A stretch of DNA of 64,000 nucleotides from Streptomyces sp. NBC_01451 (GCF_036227485.1 NZ_CP109479.1:2542001-2606000); one strand, 5' to 3'. Shown: positions 1 to 8,484, counted from the first letter of the stretch. Program-made: numbers and translations. The notes: generated by a model not told the origin, from the letters alone.

Positions 1-239
1 AATCCCTTCTTGAAAAGCCCGCTCTTCGCCAGAAAACGTGGAACACGGCCGCTGTTGTACTGGTAGTGCGCGTAGGCGAAGGGGTCCGCATGCGAATTGT
101 GGTTCACCGCGGTGATGAATCCGTCCGCCGCCGGAATGTTCTCCATTCCGCGCCAGTCCCGGTTGATCAGAACCACCAGCGGCGGTTTGCAGATGACCGC
201 AGCGAGGCGGTACCAGAAGCCGATTCTGCGGCGGGGCAC
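1..239 (-). CDS. Lysophospholipid (1-acylglycerol-3-phosphate) acyltransferase, N-terminal part, cut by window edge
   Basis: The minus strand encodes about 79 residues beginning VPRRRIGFWYRLA and containing NHNSHADPF, the H-x4-D acceptor site of PlsC-type glycerolipid acyltransferases. These membrane-associated enzymes transfer an acyl group to lysophosphatidate in phospholipid synthesis. I chose the GTG at 239 because AGAGGAAGG lies 8 nt upstream; a GTG at 248 would abut that site. The C-terminal part lies outside the window. It is divergent from cofC, with a 215-bp spacer. Family assignment is firm; the exact acceptor lipid is not visible. Confidence 0.85.
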   Translation of the reverse strand, partial: MPRRRIGFWYRLAAVICKPPLVVLINRDWRGMENIPAADGFITAVNHNSHADPFAYAHYQYNSGRVPRFLAKSGLFKKG

Positions 240-454
240 GCGGGACACCTTCCTCTAAGGCCTGGACCAGGACCTCTGCCGACGGACCCGGGGGCCGCAC
301 AAGTGTCGCCCCGGGCTTCCGGTCTGTCGAGAACACCGTACGCCCCGGTACCGACACCGCCGGATGGGCTTTGATGACAGCCAGGTGACAATGGTTGCGG
401 CCGGGAGAGCACCGGAGGAGCAGCCGGGTGGAACGAGGGAGGGACGGAACGCTC

Positions 455-1093
455 GTGCAGTGGACAGTGGTCATACCCCTCAAGCCCCTGGCCCGGGCCA
501 AGAGCAGGCTCGCCGACACCGCCGACGACGGGCTGCGCCCCGGCCTCGCCCTGGCCTTCGCCCTGGACACGGTGGCAGCGGTGCTCGCCTGCGCGGCGGT
601 CCGCGATGTGGCGGTCGTCACGAACGACGCCCTGGCCGCCCGAGAGCTGGCAGCCCTGGGGGCCGCGATCGTCTCCGACGAGCCCCTGGGCGGCCTGAAC
701 GCCGCCCTGACGCACGGAACGGCGGCCGTACGGACGCTACGGCCCGACAGCCCCGTAGCGGCCCTGAACGCCGATCTGCCGGCGCTGCGCCCCCTGGAAC
801 TGGCCCGCGTCCTGGATGCCGCCACCGCATTTCCCCGCGCTTTCCTCACGGACGCGGCCACGGTCGGCACCACTCTGCTGACCGCCCGCCCCGGTCAGGA
901 ATTGCTTCCGCATTTCGGTCCGCATTCCCGAATCCGCCACCGCGACTCCGGCGCCGCGGAACTCGGGCTCGCCTCGGTGAATTCCGTACGCCAGGACGTG
1001 GACACCGGCGACGATCTGCGGGCGGCGCTCGCCCTGGGCGTGGGGACACGGACGGCGACCGCCGTCGAGGGGCTGCTGATGGCGGGCCAGTAG
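455..1093 (+). CDS. cofC: 2-phospho-L-lactate / phosphoenolpyruvate guanylyltransferase, coenzyme F420 synthesis
   Basis: A 212-residue cytoplasmic nucleotidyltransferase. The N-terminus VVIPLKPLARAKSRL carries the P-x-K...AKSRL substrate loop of the CofC/FbiD family, and the later segment ALNADLPAL fits the metal-binding region of this MobA-like fold. The enzyme joins GTP to phospholactate or, in many actinobacteria, phosphoenolpyruvate, giving the activated precursor of the F420 side chain. The GTG start at 455 follows GAGGGAGGG by about 10 nt; an upstream ATG at 395 lacks a ribosome site. The next gene starts 9 bp after the stop, so they are probably co-transcribed. No other F420 gene is in the window. 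Confidence 0.88.
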   Translation: MQWTVVIPLKPLARAKSRLADTADDGLRPGLALAFALDTVAAVLACAAVRDVAVVTNDALAARELAALGAAIVSDEPLGGLNAALTHGTAAVRTLRPDSPVAALNADLPALRPLELARVLDAATAFPRAFLTDAATVGTTLLTARPGQELLPHFGPHSRIRHRDSGAAELGLASVNSVRQDVDTGDDLRAALALGVGTRTATAVEGLLMAGQ

Positions 1094-1102
1094 GCTGCCG
1101 CC

Positions 1103-1306
1103 ATGCAGGCGACCGCGTACACGTACGACGCCGGGACACGCAGCGGCAGTGTGCTGCTCGACGACGGCACCCCCGTTCCCTTCGACGCGCCGGCGTTCGA
1201 CGCGGGCGGGCTGAGGCTGCTGCGGCCCGGACAGCGGGTGCGCATCGAGGTGGAGGGGGAGGGAAGCTCCTCCCGGATCACGCTCGTCACTCTGCAGACC
1301 TTCTGA
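1103..1306 (+). CDS. Small cold-shock-domain-like protein
   Basis: A 67-residue protein. The pattern G-SVLLDDGTPVPFDAPAF...LRLLRPGQRVRIEVEGEG...ITLVTLQ resembles a CspA-type OB fold, especially the closing G-Q-R-V-x-x-E-V strand. The aromatic RNP1/RNP2 residues that bind nucleic acid in true cold-shock proteins are absent, so RNA binding is doubtful. It lies 9 bp downstream of cofC and is followed by a strong bidirectional terminator. I recognise it only as a small conserved Streptomyces-type protein; the fold is inferred from pattern, not proven. Confidence 0.7.
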   Translation: MQATAYTYDAGTRSGSVLLDDGTPVPFDAPAFDAGGLRLLRPGQRVRIEVEGEGSSSRITLVTLQTF

Positions 1307-1344
1307 AGACCTTCTGAGCGCCCCCAAAGGGTCCGGACACGCCG

Positions 1345-1375
1345 CGGGCCGGACTCCCTCGGGGAGTCCGGCCCG
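1345..1375. terminator. Bidirectional intrinsic terminator between the cofC operon and hupS
   Basis: A perfect 14-bp stem with a 3-nt loop (arms 1345-1358 and 1362-1375) lies 38 bp after the plus-strand stop and 22 bp beyond the hupS stop. It can serve both converging units. There is no U-tract, as is common in Streptomyces. Confidence 0.8.
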
Positions 1376-1397
1376 GCGCGTGTATGCCCTTGCGCCC

Positions 1398-2048
1398 TTA
1401 CTTGGTGCGGGCGGTGGCCTTCTTGGCGGTGGTGGTGCGGGCCGCGGACTTGCGGGCCGGGGCCTTTGTCGCAGCCGTCGCCTTCTTGGCCGCCGGGGCC
1501 TTCTTGGCGGCGGTCTTCTTCGCCGTGGCGGTGGTCTTCTTCGCCGCCGCGGTCTTCGCGGTGGTCTTCTTGGCCGTGGTCTTCTTCGCCGTCGCCGTCG
1601 TCTTCTTCGCCGGCGTCGCCTTCTTGGCCACGGTCTTCTTCGCCGCCGTCGCCTTCTTGGCGGTGGTGGCCTTCTTCGCCGCGGCCTTCTTGACCGTTGC
1701 GGCAGCACTGCCGCCGGTCAGGCTGCCCTTGGGCGCCTTCTTGACCGCGACCTCGCCGCCACGCGGGAGCTTCTTCGAGCCGCTCACCAGGTCCTTGAAG
1801 CCCTGGCCGGCACGGAAGCGCGGGACGGAGGTCTTCTTGACCCGAACCCGCTCGCCCGTCTGCGGGTTGCGGGCGTAACGGGCCGGACGGTCGACCTTCT
1901 CGAAGGATCCGAACCCGGTGACCGAGACCCGGTCCCCACTGACCGTCGCGCGGACGATGGCGTCCAGGACCGCGTCGACCGCCTCGGCGGCCTGCTGACG
2001 GCCACCGACCTTGTCCGCAATGGCTTCTACGAGCTGCGCCTTGTTCAC
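1398..2048 (-). CDS. hupS: HU-family nucleoid protein with histone H1-like tail
   Basis: 216 residues in two parts. Residues 1-95 are a canonical HU domain (MNKAQLVEAIADKV; VTGFGSFEKVDRPARYARNPQTGE contains the DNA-bending arm with its proline). Residues 100-216 are a low-complexity Lys/Ala/Thr tail of AKK and KKAT repeats like a histone H1 C-terminus. This two-domain form is the actinobacterial HupS, which compacts spore nucleoids and protects DNA. The GTG start follows GGGGAAG by 3 nt. The upstream 140 bp is AT-rich for this genome (TATATAT near 2109-2115), consistent with a strong promoter. Confidence 0.95.
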   Translation of the reverse strand: MNKAQLVEAIADKVGGRQQAAEAVDAVLDAIVRATVSGDRVSVTGFGSFEKVDRPARYARNPQTGERVRVKKTSVPRFRAGQGFKDLVSGSKKLPRGGEVAVKKAPKGSLTGGSAAATVKKAAAKKATTAKKATAAKKTVAKKATPAKKTTATAKKTTAKKTTAKTAAAKKTTATAKKTAAKKAPAAKKATAATKAPARKSAARTTTAKKATARTK

Positions 2049-2186
2049 GTCTTCCCCTTCGGAGACATTGCCAGAACGAAAGTGTTCAAGCTTTTTCGCA
2101 CGTTAGGCAGATATATACCGCAAATCAAACACGAAACGGGCTAATCACCCTTGTGCCGCAACGAACTCGGGCTGTCATGGAGTTCC

Positions 2187-2417
2187 TCAGCGGTCCTCGT
2201 CGGGGATTCGACCCTCGTCGAGGTCCGCCATGAAGCGTTCCAGCCGCCTTGTCGCGTCGGCGAGATCGTGCTTGGCCGCGGCCGTAATGACCAGCAGCTT
2301 CCGGGTCAGCGCCATCCGTACGCCCTCCGGGACTTGCAGTGCGCGCACTGTTGTGTGCGCTTCCTTTAGTTGGGCCGCGACCGCCGTGTAGAGCTCGAGT
2401 TGGCCGTCGTGTTCCAT
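2187..2417 (-). CDS. Small conserved protein of unknown function
   Basis: The reading frame from ATG 2417 gives 76 residues (MEHDGQLELYTAVAAQLKEA...), predicted almost wholly helical, with charged C-terminus DLDEGRIPDEDR. No catalytic motif is visible. An upstream in-frame ATG at 2495 would add 26 residues of non-conserved look. I prefer 2417 because CACAAT sits 6 nt before the ATG, as expected of a -10 box for a leaderless mRNA, and no Shine-Dalgarno is present. It lies upstream of hupS on the same strand, 138 bp away. Function unknown. Confidence 0.65.
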   Translation of the reverse strand: MEHDGQLELYTAVAAQLKEAHTTVRALQVPEGVRMALTRKLLVITAAAKHDLADATRRLERFMADLDEGRIPDEDR

Positions 2418-2602
2418 GCACAGATTGTGCCATCTGGGGCGAGTTGTCGCCTGCTCAGGGGGCAACTGCTGCCTCAAACGGCCTTCCGCATCCACCTGGG
2501 AGTCGCGGTGTCAAGACCCGGGTACCCCATCAACACCCTTTCTAACATGGGAAGTTGGGACGCCCCGGCAAGGTGCCCGAGAGGGTCCGGAGGCAGAAAC
2601 AG

Positions 2603-2635
2603 CTGTACCCCCAATCGTGGCGATCGGGGGTACAG
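2603..2635 (-). terminator. Intrinsic terminator of leuCD
   Basis: A 10-bp stem (2603-2612 with 2626-2635), an A/C mismatch, then an inner 4-bp stem closing a TGG loop, 49 bp past the leuD stop. The rest of the 2418-2683 spacer shows no gene. Confidence 0.7.
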
Positions 2636-2683
2636 ACGGGGTGTTGCAGTGGCCGAAACCCTACTTGCGAAGGGCCGTCCGGC

Positions 2684-3277
2684 TCAGACCTTGAGGGTCC
2701 ACGGCTTGTGCGAGGGGCGCTTCGCCTCGTACGCCGAGATCTCGCCCTCGTTCTGCAGGGTGATGGAGATGTCGTCCAGCCCGTTCAGCAGCCGCCAACG
2801 GGCGTTCTCGTCGAGCTCGAAGGCCGCGGTGATGCCCTCGGCGCGCACCTCGCGGGCCTCCAGGTCGACCGTGATCTCGGCCTCGGGGTCGTTCTCCGTG
2901 AGCACCTGGAGCGCGTCCACGGTCTTCTGCTCCAGAACCACCGTGAGCAGGCCGTTCTTGAGCGAGTTGCCACGGAAGATGTCGGCGAAGCGCGACGAGA
3001 TGACGGTCTTGAAGCCGTAGTTCTGAAGCGCCCAGACGGCGTGCTCGCGCGAGGAGCCCGTACCGAAGTCGGGGCCCGCGACCAAGACCGTGGCGCCCTT
3101 GCGCTCGGGCTGGTTGAGGATGAAGTTCTCGTCCTTGCGCCAGGCCTCGAACAGCCCGTCCTCGAACCCGTCCCGCGTGACCTTCTTGAGCCAGTGAGCA
3201 GGGATGATCTGGTCGGTGTCGACGTTGCTGCGGCGCAGCGGGACGGCCCGGCCGGTGTGCGCGGTGAATGCTTCCAT
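2684..3277 (-). CDS. leuD: 3-isopropylmalate dehydratase small subunit
   Basis: 197 residues, normal LeuD length. It forms the swivelling domain of isopropylmalate isomerase with LeuC, converting 2-isopropylmalate to 3-isopropylmalate in leucine synthesis. Visible family motifs are [17 protein letters not shown] near residue 15 and the substrate loop [10 protein letters not shown] near residue 70. It begins 6 bp after the leuC stop, so the two subunits are translationally coupled. Control is expected from the leuC-ndgR intergenic region. A terminator follows. Confidence 0.97.
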   Translation of the reverse strand: MEAFTAHTGRAVPLRRSNVDTDQIIPAHWLKKVTRDGFEDGLFEAWRKDENFILNQPERKGATVLVAGPDFGTGSSREHAVWALQNYGFKTVISSRFADIFRGNSLKNGLLTVVLEQKTVDALQVLTENDPEAEITVDLEAREVRAEGITAAFELDENARWRLLNGLDDISITLQNEGEISAYEAKRPSHKPWTLKV

Positions 3278-3283
3278 GGCTGA

Positions 3284-4714
3284 TCAGACTCCAGCGGACG
3301 TACGGGTGTCGGCGTCGGACAGGTCGGCCGGGGAGGCCAGGTGGCCCAGTACGGCCGTCGCGGCGGCGACCTGCGGCGACACCAGGTGCGTACGGCCGCC
3401 CTTGCCCTGCCTGCCCTCGAAGTTGCGGTTGGAGGTGGACGCGGAGCGCTCACCGGGGGCCAGCTGGTCGGGGTTCATGCCCAGACACATCGAGCAGCCC
3501 GCGTGCCGCCATTCGGCGCCGGCCTCCTTGAAGACCACGTCCAGGCCCTCGGAGACGGCCTGGAGACCGACCCGCACCGAGCCGGGGACGACCAGCATCC
3601 GTACGCCGTCGGCGACTTTGCGGCCCCCGACGATCTCGGCGGCGGCGCGCAGGTCCTCGATGCGGCCGTTGGTGCACGAACCTACGAAGACGGTGTCCAC
3701 CTTGATGGAGCGCAGCGACTGACCGGCCTCCAACCCCATGTATTCCAGGGCCTTTTCGGCGGCGAGGCGCTCCGATGCGTCTTCGTACGAAGCAGGGTCG
3801 GGGACGTCCGCCGAAAGCGGCGCGCCCTGGCCGGGGTTGGTGCCCCAGGTGACGAACGGCGACAGCGCGGCGCCGTCGATGACGACCTCGGCGTCGAATT
3901 CCGCGTCGTCGTCGGTGCGCAGCGTCTTCCAGTACTCCACCGCCGCGTCCCAGTCCGCGTCGGCGGGCGCGTGCGGGCGGCCCTTGAGGTACTCGAAGGT
4001 GGTCTCGTCGGGGGCGATCATGCCCGCGCGGGCGCCGGCCTCGATCGACATGTTGCAGATGGTCATCCGGGCCTCCATCGAGAGCTTCTCGATGGCGGGG
4101 CCGCGGTACTCCAGGATGTAGCCCTGGCCGCCGCCCGTACCGATCTTCGCGATGATCGCGAGGATCAGGTCCTTGGCGGTGACGCCGTCGGGCAGTTCAC
4201 CCTCGACCGTGATGGCCATGGTCCTGGGGCGGGCCAGCGGCAGCGTCTGGGTGGCCAGCACGTGCTCGACCTGGGAGGTGCCGATGCCGAACGCCAGCGC
4301 GCCGAAGGCACCGTGCGTGGAGGTGTGGGAGTCACCGCAGACGACGGTGGTTCCCGGCTGGGTCAGCCCCAGCTGCGGTCCCACCACGTGGACGACACCC
4401 TGCTCGACGTCACCCAGCGGGTGCAGCCGGACACCGAAGTCGGCGCAGTTCTTGCGCAGCGTCTCCAGCTGGACCCGGGAGACGGGGTCGGCGATGGGCT
4501 TGTCGATGTCGAGGGTCGGGGTGTTGTGGTCCTCGGTCGCGATGGTGAGGTCGAGGCGCCGCACCTTACGGCCGTTCTGACGCAGACCGTCGAAGGCCTG
4601 CGGGCTGGTCACCTCGTGCAGCAGGTGCAAGTCGATGAAGAGGAGGTCGGGCTCGCCCTCCGCGCGCCGGACGACGTGGTCGTCCCAGACCTTCTCCGCG
4701 AGTGTCCTACCCAT
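3284..4714 (-). CDS. leuC: 3-isopropylmalate dehydratase large subunit
   Basis: 476 residues of the aconitase superfamily. The 4Fe-4S cluster cysteines are seen in [10 protein letters not shown] (about residue 345) and in GCSMCLG (about residue 405), the usual C...CxxC arrangement. [21 protein letters not shown] is the aconitase signature. The start at ATG 4714 is chosen because GGAGGGAAAGCG precedes it; an in-frame ATG at 4753 would add 13 residues unlike LeuC. Transcribed with leuD and divergent from ndgR, with 194 bp between starts. Confidence 0.97.
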   Translation of the reverse strand: MGRTLAEKVWDDHVVRRAEGEPDLLFIDLHLLHEVTSPQAFDGLRQNGRKVRRLDLTIATEDHNTPTLDIDKPIADPVSRVQLETLRKNCADFGVRLHPLGDVEQGVVHVVGPQLGLTQPGTTVVCGDSHTSTHGAFGALAFGIGTSQVEHVLATQTLPLARPRTMAITVEGELPDGVTAKDLILAIIAKIGTGGGQGYILEYRGPAIEKLSMEARMTICNMSIEAGARAGMIAPDETTFEYLKGRPHAPADADWDAAVEYWKTLRTDDDAEFDAEVVIDGAALSPFVTWGTNPGQGAPLSADVPDPASYEDASERLAAEKALEYMGLEAGQSLRSIKVDTVFVGSCTNGRIEDLRAAAEIVGGRKVADGVRMLVVPGSVRVGLQAVSEGLDVVFKEAGAEWRHAGCSMCLGMNPDQLAPGERSASTSNRNFEGRQGKGGRTHLVSPQVAAATAVLGHLASPADLSDADTRTSAGV

Positions 4715-4875
4715 CGCTTTCCCTCCGGCCGGCCTGTACGGGCGCCGGCCCAACTAGATAGAGATCTTGTGGCGGCGACCGCCCGTACCCCTTGTCCGGG
4801 CATCCGCCGCCGGGCCCGTTGGTCGGCGGGCCACTGTGTCTTCCAGAGTGGCGCGTTCCACCGGAAAATGAACTT

Positions 4876-4896
4876 GCGTTTCACAGAGTGAGACGC
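4876..4896. promoter_or_regulatory. Probable NdgR operator in the leuC-ndgR intergenic region
   Basis: Inverted repeat GCGTTTCAC / GTGAGACGC, 8 of 9 positions matching around a 3-nt centre, 12 bp upstream of the ndgR ATG and in the shared promoter region with leuCD. IclR regulators usually bind such palindromes, and the S. clavuligerus orthologue AreB is reported to bind this intergenic region. Assignment of this exact repeat is inference. Confidence 0.55.
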
Positions 4897-4908
4897 GAGT
4901 ATCGTTTC

Positions 4909-5625
4909 ATGGACAACAGTAGCGGCGTCGGCGTTCTGGACAAGGCAGCCCTTGTCCTGAGCGCTCTGGAGTCCGGTCCGGCCACCCTCGCGGGTCTGGT
5001 CGCGGCGACCGGACTGGCACGACCCACGGCACATCGTCTCGCCGTGGCGCTGGAACACCACCGCTTGGTGGCGCGCGACATGCAGGGCCGTTTCATTCTC
5101 GGCCCCCGCCTGGCGGAACTTGCGGCGGCAGCGGGCGAGGACCGCCTCCTGGCGACCGCCGGCCCGGTGCTCACCCATGTCCGCGATCTGACGGGCGAGA
5201 GCGCGCAGCTCTACCGCCGCCAGGGCGACATGCGCATCTGCGTCGCCGCGGCCGAGCGCCTCTCGGGCCTTCGGGACACGGTCCCGGTCGGCTCGACGCT
5301 GACGATGAAGGCGGGCTCGTCGGCCCAGATCCTGATGGCGTGGGAGGAGCCGGAGCGCCTGCACCGCGGCCTCCAGGGCGCCCGCTTCACCGCGACGGCG
5401 CTGTCGGGCGTACGCCGCCGGGGCTGGGCCCAGTCCATCGGCGAGCGCGAGCCGGGCGTCGCCTCGGTCTCCGCTCCCGTCCGGGGCCCGTCGAACCGCG
5501 TCGTGGCCGCCGTCTCGGTCTCCGGCCCCATCGAACGCCTGACCCGCCACCCCGGCCGCATGCACGCCCAGGCGGTCATCGACGCGGCGGCCCGCCTCTC
5601 GGAAGCACTGCGCCGCACGGGCTGA
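4909..5625 (+). CDS. ndgR: IclR-family regulator of leucine/amino acid metabolism
   Basis: 238 residues. An N-terminal winged helix-turn-helix (LAGLVAATGLARPTAHRLAVAL, about residues 24-45) is followed by an IclR effector domain from about residue 75 to the end. This matches NdgR (AreB in S. clavuligerus), which controls leuCD and amino-acid-dependent growth and antibiotic production. ATG 4909 gives the known family length; a GTG at 4888 is in frame but would place coding sequence inside the palindrome. It is divergent from leuC and probably autoregulated through the shared palindrome. Confidence 0.95.
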   Translation: MDNSSGVGVLDKAALVLSALESGPATLAGLVAATGLARPTAHRLAVALEHHRLVARDMQGRFILGPRLAELAAAAGEDRLLATAGPVLTHVRDLTGESAQLYRRQGDMRICVAAAERLSGLRDTVPVGSTLTMKAGSSAQILMAWEEPERLHRGLQGARFTATALSGVRRRGWAQSIGEREPGVASVSAPVRGPSNRVVAAVSVSGPIERLTRHPGRMHAQAVIDAAARLSEALRRTG

Positions 5626-5721
5626 CCCGGAAAACGCACAGCCTCGGGAACCCGGCAGGCCTCAACGCCGCGGCAGGCCGCTTCCCCCAGAGCGCTTCCA
5701 TACCAGGGGCGAGGTCACCCG

Positions 5722-5770
5722 CCCAGGGGCGCGGGAAACCGCGCGACCAGCCACAACGCACCCGCACCCA
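5722..5770. repeat. Dispersed Streptomyces intergenic repeat (GGGGCGCGGGAA... type)
   Basis: The stretch CCCAGGGGCGCGGGAAACC followed by GCGCGACCAGCCACAACGCA is a sequence I recognise as recurring between genes in many Streptomyces chromosomes. It lies between the convergent ndgR and DUF4188 genes. Its role is unknown. Confidence 0.55.
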
Positions 5771-5781
5771 CGGCAGAACCT

Positions 5782-6282
5782 CTACGACGCCGACCGATGA
5801 GCGAACCGCTCCTTGCCGGAGCGCCCCCGCCTCTCCACCGGCAGCACCCCGTGCGCCGCCGCCAGCCCGAAGGCCGGCATGTCCGCGTAGATCGACTCGT
5901 AGGACCCCTCGGGTACGACATACGTCTCGTGCCACAGCCCCACGTGCTGCCGGACCTTCCCCTCCCGCTCCTTGCGGTTGAGCCTCGCCCACGCCTTGTG
6001 ATGGAACATGTCGGACGCGGCGGCGTACGTGTACAGCTTCTCCTTGGACTCCCAGTACTGGACGACGTAGTACGTCCGTGGCGACGCCGTCAGCAGCACG
6101 TGCTTGAGCAGCCCGCGCGAAGGGTCCTTCGCCAGCTCCCGCAGCATCCGCGGCATGGCCATGAACACCGGGAACCAGTGGTGCACGGCCCAGAAGTGGT
6201 TGATGCGCATCCCGATGAGCAGGACGACGACGTCTCCTTCGGCTGCCGCTGTCGTACGGCCCGCGTTGGGCTTCGCGAACAT
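5782..6282 (-). CDS. DUF4188-family protein
   Basis: 166 residues. The core VVVLLIGMRINHFWAVHHWFPVFMAMPRML...RTYYVVQYWESKEKLYTYA fits the DUF4188 family, which has a dimeric ferredoxin-like fold related to antibiotic-biosynthesis monooxygenases. No signal peptide is seen; the C-terminus is basic. The ATG at 6282 follows GGGGGAGGTCCC. It is divergent from a MerR-type regulator 99 bp away, which suggests that regulator controls it. The reaction is unknown. Confidence 0.85.
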   Translation of the reverse strand: MFAKPNAGRTTAAAEGDVVVLLIGMRINHFWAVHHWFPVFMAMPRMLRELAKDPSRGLLKHVLLTASPRTYYVVQYWESKEKLYTYAAASDMFHHKAWARLNRKEREGKVRQHVGLWHETYVVPEGSYESIYADMPAFGLAAAHGVLPVERRGRSGKERFAHRSAS

Positions 6283-6381
6283 GGGACCTCCCCCGTCGGG
6301 ACTGCGCGTCCCGTTGGCTAGCGGCACTATCCGACCACCGCGTGCTTGGATCGTGCCGTCGTCCGAGGAAAGGCGCAAGGC

Positions 6382-7023
6382 ATGCGGCTGGCCGAGTTGA
6401 GCGAGCGCAGCGGTGTGTCCACCGCGACGATCAAGTACTACCTGCGCGAGGGCCTGTTGGCGCCCGGCCTGCAGATCAACACGACGACCGCGGAGTACGA
6501 CGAGGGTCATCTGCGCCGGCTGCGACTGGTCCGCGCGATGATCCAGGTGGGGCGTATCCCCGTCGCCACCGCCCGTGAGGTGCTCGGCCACGTCGACGAC
6601 GAGTCACTGGGCCGCACGATCCGTCTGGGCGCGGCCCTGTGGGCGTTGCCGCAGGGCGCCGGGCCGGACGAGGAGGACCCCGCCGTGGCCGCCGCCCGCC
6701 GGGAGGTGGACCGGCTGCTGGTGAGCCTGGGCTGGGAGACCGCGCGCGAGCTGAGCCCGCTCTCCCCCGTGCACCGCTCGCTGGTGGTGGCGGTGGCCGC
6801 GCTGATCCGGCTGGGCTATTCCTGGGACGCCGAACTGATGGCGCCGTACGCGGAGTTGATGCACCAGGTGGCGAGACGGGACCTGGACTTCCTGGAGACG
6901 CACGCGTCGGACGCGGAGCGGGTCGAGACGGCGGTCGCGGCGACCGTGCTCTTCGAACCGGTGCTCACGGCTCTGCACCGGCTGGCCCAGGAGGAGGAGT
7001 CGGCGCGACGGTACGGGCTGTAG
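6382..7023 (+). CDS. MerR-family transcriptional regulator
   Basis: 213 residues. The N-terminus MRLAELSERSGVSTATIKYYLREGLLAPG is a textbook MerR winged helix (first 70 residues); the rest is a helical effector region with no metal-binding cysteines, so the signal is likely organic or protein. The ATG at 6382 follows GAGGAAAGG; an ATG at 6346 would add 12 residues without a ribosome site. It is divergent from the DUF4188 gene, its most likely target. A strong terminator lies 63 bp downstream. Confidence 0.9.
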   Translation: MRLAELSERSGVSTATIKYYLREGLLAPGLQINTTTAEYDEGHLRRLRLVRAMIQVGRIPVATAREVLGHVDDESLGRTIRLGAALWALPQGAGPDEEDPAVAAARREVDRLLVSLGWETARELSPLSPVHRSLVVAVAALIRLGYSWDAELMAPYAELMHQVARRDLDFLETHASDAERVETAVAATVLFEPVLTALHRLAQEEESARRYGL

Positions 7024-7085
7024 GCGGGCGGCCTGGCACGTGGGCGCAGCCCGGCCGGACCTGCCCCACACCCCGTCCATGCAAA

Positions 7086-7113
7086 GTGGCCCTCCGCCGA
7101 AGCGGAGGGCCAC
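7086..7113. terminator. Bidirectional terminator: MerR gene (+) and tRNA array (-)
   Basis: Perfect 12-bp stem (7086-7097 with 7102-7113) closed by a CGAA tetraloop, 12 bp beyond the 3' end of the last tRNA-Glu. Confidence 0.85.
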
Positions 7114-7124
7114 CGTGCCTGACG

Positions 7125-7197
7125 TACCCCCGACCGGATTCGAACCGGCGCTACTGCCGTGAGAGGGCAGCGTGCTAGGCCGCTACACAACGGGGGC
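7125..7197 (-). tRNA. tRNA-Glu(CUC), copy 3
   Basis: 73 nt, with acceptor stem GCCCCCG/CGGGGGT (a G-U first pair), anticodon stem-loop CTGCC-CTCTCAC-GGCAG giving anticodon CUC, T-loop GTTCGAATC and discriminator A. CCA is not encoded. Confidence 0.95.
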
Positions 7198-7240
7198 AAG
7201 GATCCTGCGGCGCATGCAACTACACTGCCGCAGATCCGAG

Positions 7241-7312
7241 CTGGTCTACCTGGACTCGAACCAAGAATGACGGTACCAGAAACCGTAGTGTTGCCAATTA
7301 CACCATAGACCA
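7241..7312 (-). tRNA. tRNA-Gln(CUG), copy 2
   Basis: 72 nt, with acceptor stem TGGTCTA/TAGACCA (a weak U-A first pair typical of tRNA-Gln), anticodon arm ACGGT-TTCTGGT-ACCGT giving anticodon CUG, and T-loop GTTCGAGTC. It differs from the 7590-7661 copy by compensated stem changes. Confidence 0.95.
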
Positions 7313-7332
7313 AGGCAATTCAAGGTGAAGCG

Positions 7333-7405
7333 TACCCCCGACCGGATTCGAACCGGCGCTACTGCCGTGAGAGGGCAGCGTGCTAGGCCGCTACACAACG
7401 GGGGC
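7333..7405 (-). tRNA. tRNA-Glu(CUC), copy 2
   Basis: Identical in sequence to the tRNA-Glu at 7125-7197. Anticodon CUC, CCA not encoded. Confidence 0.95.
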
Positions 7406-7467
7406 CCTAGCGATCCTGCGTGAGAGCCAGCGGGTGCGACCCGAACTGACCCTCCGGGAAGGATCTG

Positions 7468-7540
7468 TACCCCCGACCGGATTCGAACCGGCGCTACTGC
7501 CGTGAGAGGGCAGCGTGCTAGGCCGCTACACAACGGGGGC
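7468..7540 (-). tRNA. tRNA-Glu(CUC), copy 1
   Basis: Identical in sequence to the other two tRNA-Glu genes here. It is second in transcription order. Confidence 0.95.
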
Positions 7541-7589
7541 TTGTGTGGATTCTGATCTCCACGGGTGCAGATTTGAAGCAATCTGCGAG

Positions 7590-7661
7590 CTGGCCTACCT
7601 GGACTCGAACCAAGACTAACGGAACCAGAAACCGTCGTGCTGCCAATTACACCATAGGCCA
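7590..7661 (-). tRNA. tRNA-Gln(CUG), copy 1
   Basis: 72 nt, acceptor TGGCCTA/TAGGCCA, anticodon arm ACGGT-TTCTGGT-TCCGT, anticodon CUG. It is first in the array; the promoter must lie in 7662-7752. Confidence 0.95.
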
Positions 7662-7752
7662 CTGGAACGCGAGCCCCTGCGGAGCCCCTGTTCTAGCTTG
7701 CGCCTTCGGTTCCCGGCCTTTCGACCCGCTCTCCGGCGGCGCAGGAAGAACA

Positions 7753-8484
7753 TTACCCGAAGGTGGACGGCGCTCCAAAACGGGTATCGGTGCCGAGGAT
7801 CGCCGGGAGTTCGGCGAGGGAGGCGATCCGGTGCGGCCCCCCGGCGGCCCGCTCGACGACGGTGGGGCCGGTGCGGTCGATCCACACGGACAGCAGCCCG
7901 GCGTCGACGGCACCCCGCCCGTCGATCTCCGGGTGGTCACCGACGTACGCCACCTGCTCCGGGGACAGGCCCAGGGCGTCGCAGGCCGCGTGGAAGGCCT
8001 GGGCGTCCGGCTTGTGGAAGCCGAGCTCGGCCGCGCACAGCACGGCCTCGAAGCGGTCGCGTACGCCGAGCACGCGCAGCTTGCGGTCCTGGACCCGGAT
8101 GCTGGAGTTGGAGAGCACCCCGTGCCGGTGGCTGGCGGCCAGGAGGTCGAGGACGGGCAGTACGTCCGGGAAGAGCGCCCACGCTGCCTCGTAGTGCCCG
8201 ATGTAGCGGTCGAACCAGGCGTCGGCCTCGGCGTCGGTCAGGTTCTCGCCCAGGAACATCCGCACCCGCTCCCGGCGCTGCCCCGGGAAGTCGGTCTCCC
8301 CCGCCGCGAACCGCGCCCACTGCCGGTCGGTGACCTCCCGCCAGCGGACAAGGGCCTCCTCGATGGTCGCGTACCCGTCGAGCAGGCCCTCTGCCGCGAG
8401 CTGCTCCCGCATGCCGACGCGGTCCGCCGTGGTGTAGTCGAAGATCGTGTCGTCGATGTCCCAGACAACGGCTCGGATCGTCAT
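7753..8484 (-). CDS. HAD-superfamily hydrolase
   Basis: 243 residues with all four haloacid dehalogenase motifs: the nucleophile loop VVWDIDDTIFD (about residues 6-16), motif II in LSNSSI, the motif III lysine in FHKPDAQAF, and motif IV GDHPEID. The helical cap between motifs I and II puts it in HAD subfamily I, phosphatases of small phosphorylated metabolites. The substrate cannot be read from sequence. The ATG at 8484 follows GGAGGG. It sits alone between the tRNA array and the secreted FlgD-Ig genes. Confidence 0.9.
   Translation of the reverse strand: MTIRAVVWDIDDTIFDYTTADRVGMREQLAAEGLLDGYATIEEALVRWREVTDRQWARFAAGETDFPGQRRERVRMFLGENLTDAEADAWFDRYIGHYEAAWALFPDVLPVLDLLAASHRHGVLSNSSIRVQDRKLRVLGVRDRFEAVLCAAELGFHKPDAQAFHAACDALGLSPEQVAYVGDHPEIDGRGAVDAGLLSVWIDRTGPTVVERAAGGPHRIASLAELPAILGTDTRFGAPSTFG

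Noticed and set aside
7125..7540. Three identical 73-bp direct repeats, initially suggesting a repeat array
   Set aside because: They fold as tRNA-Glu(CUC) with full cloverleaf features, and spacers are unequal, so this is a tRNA cluster and not CRISPR.
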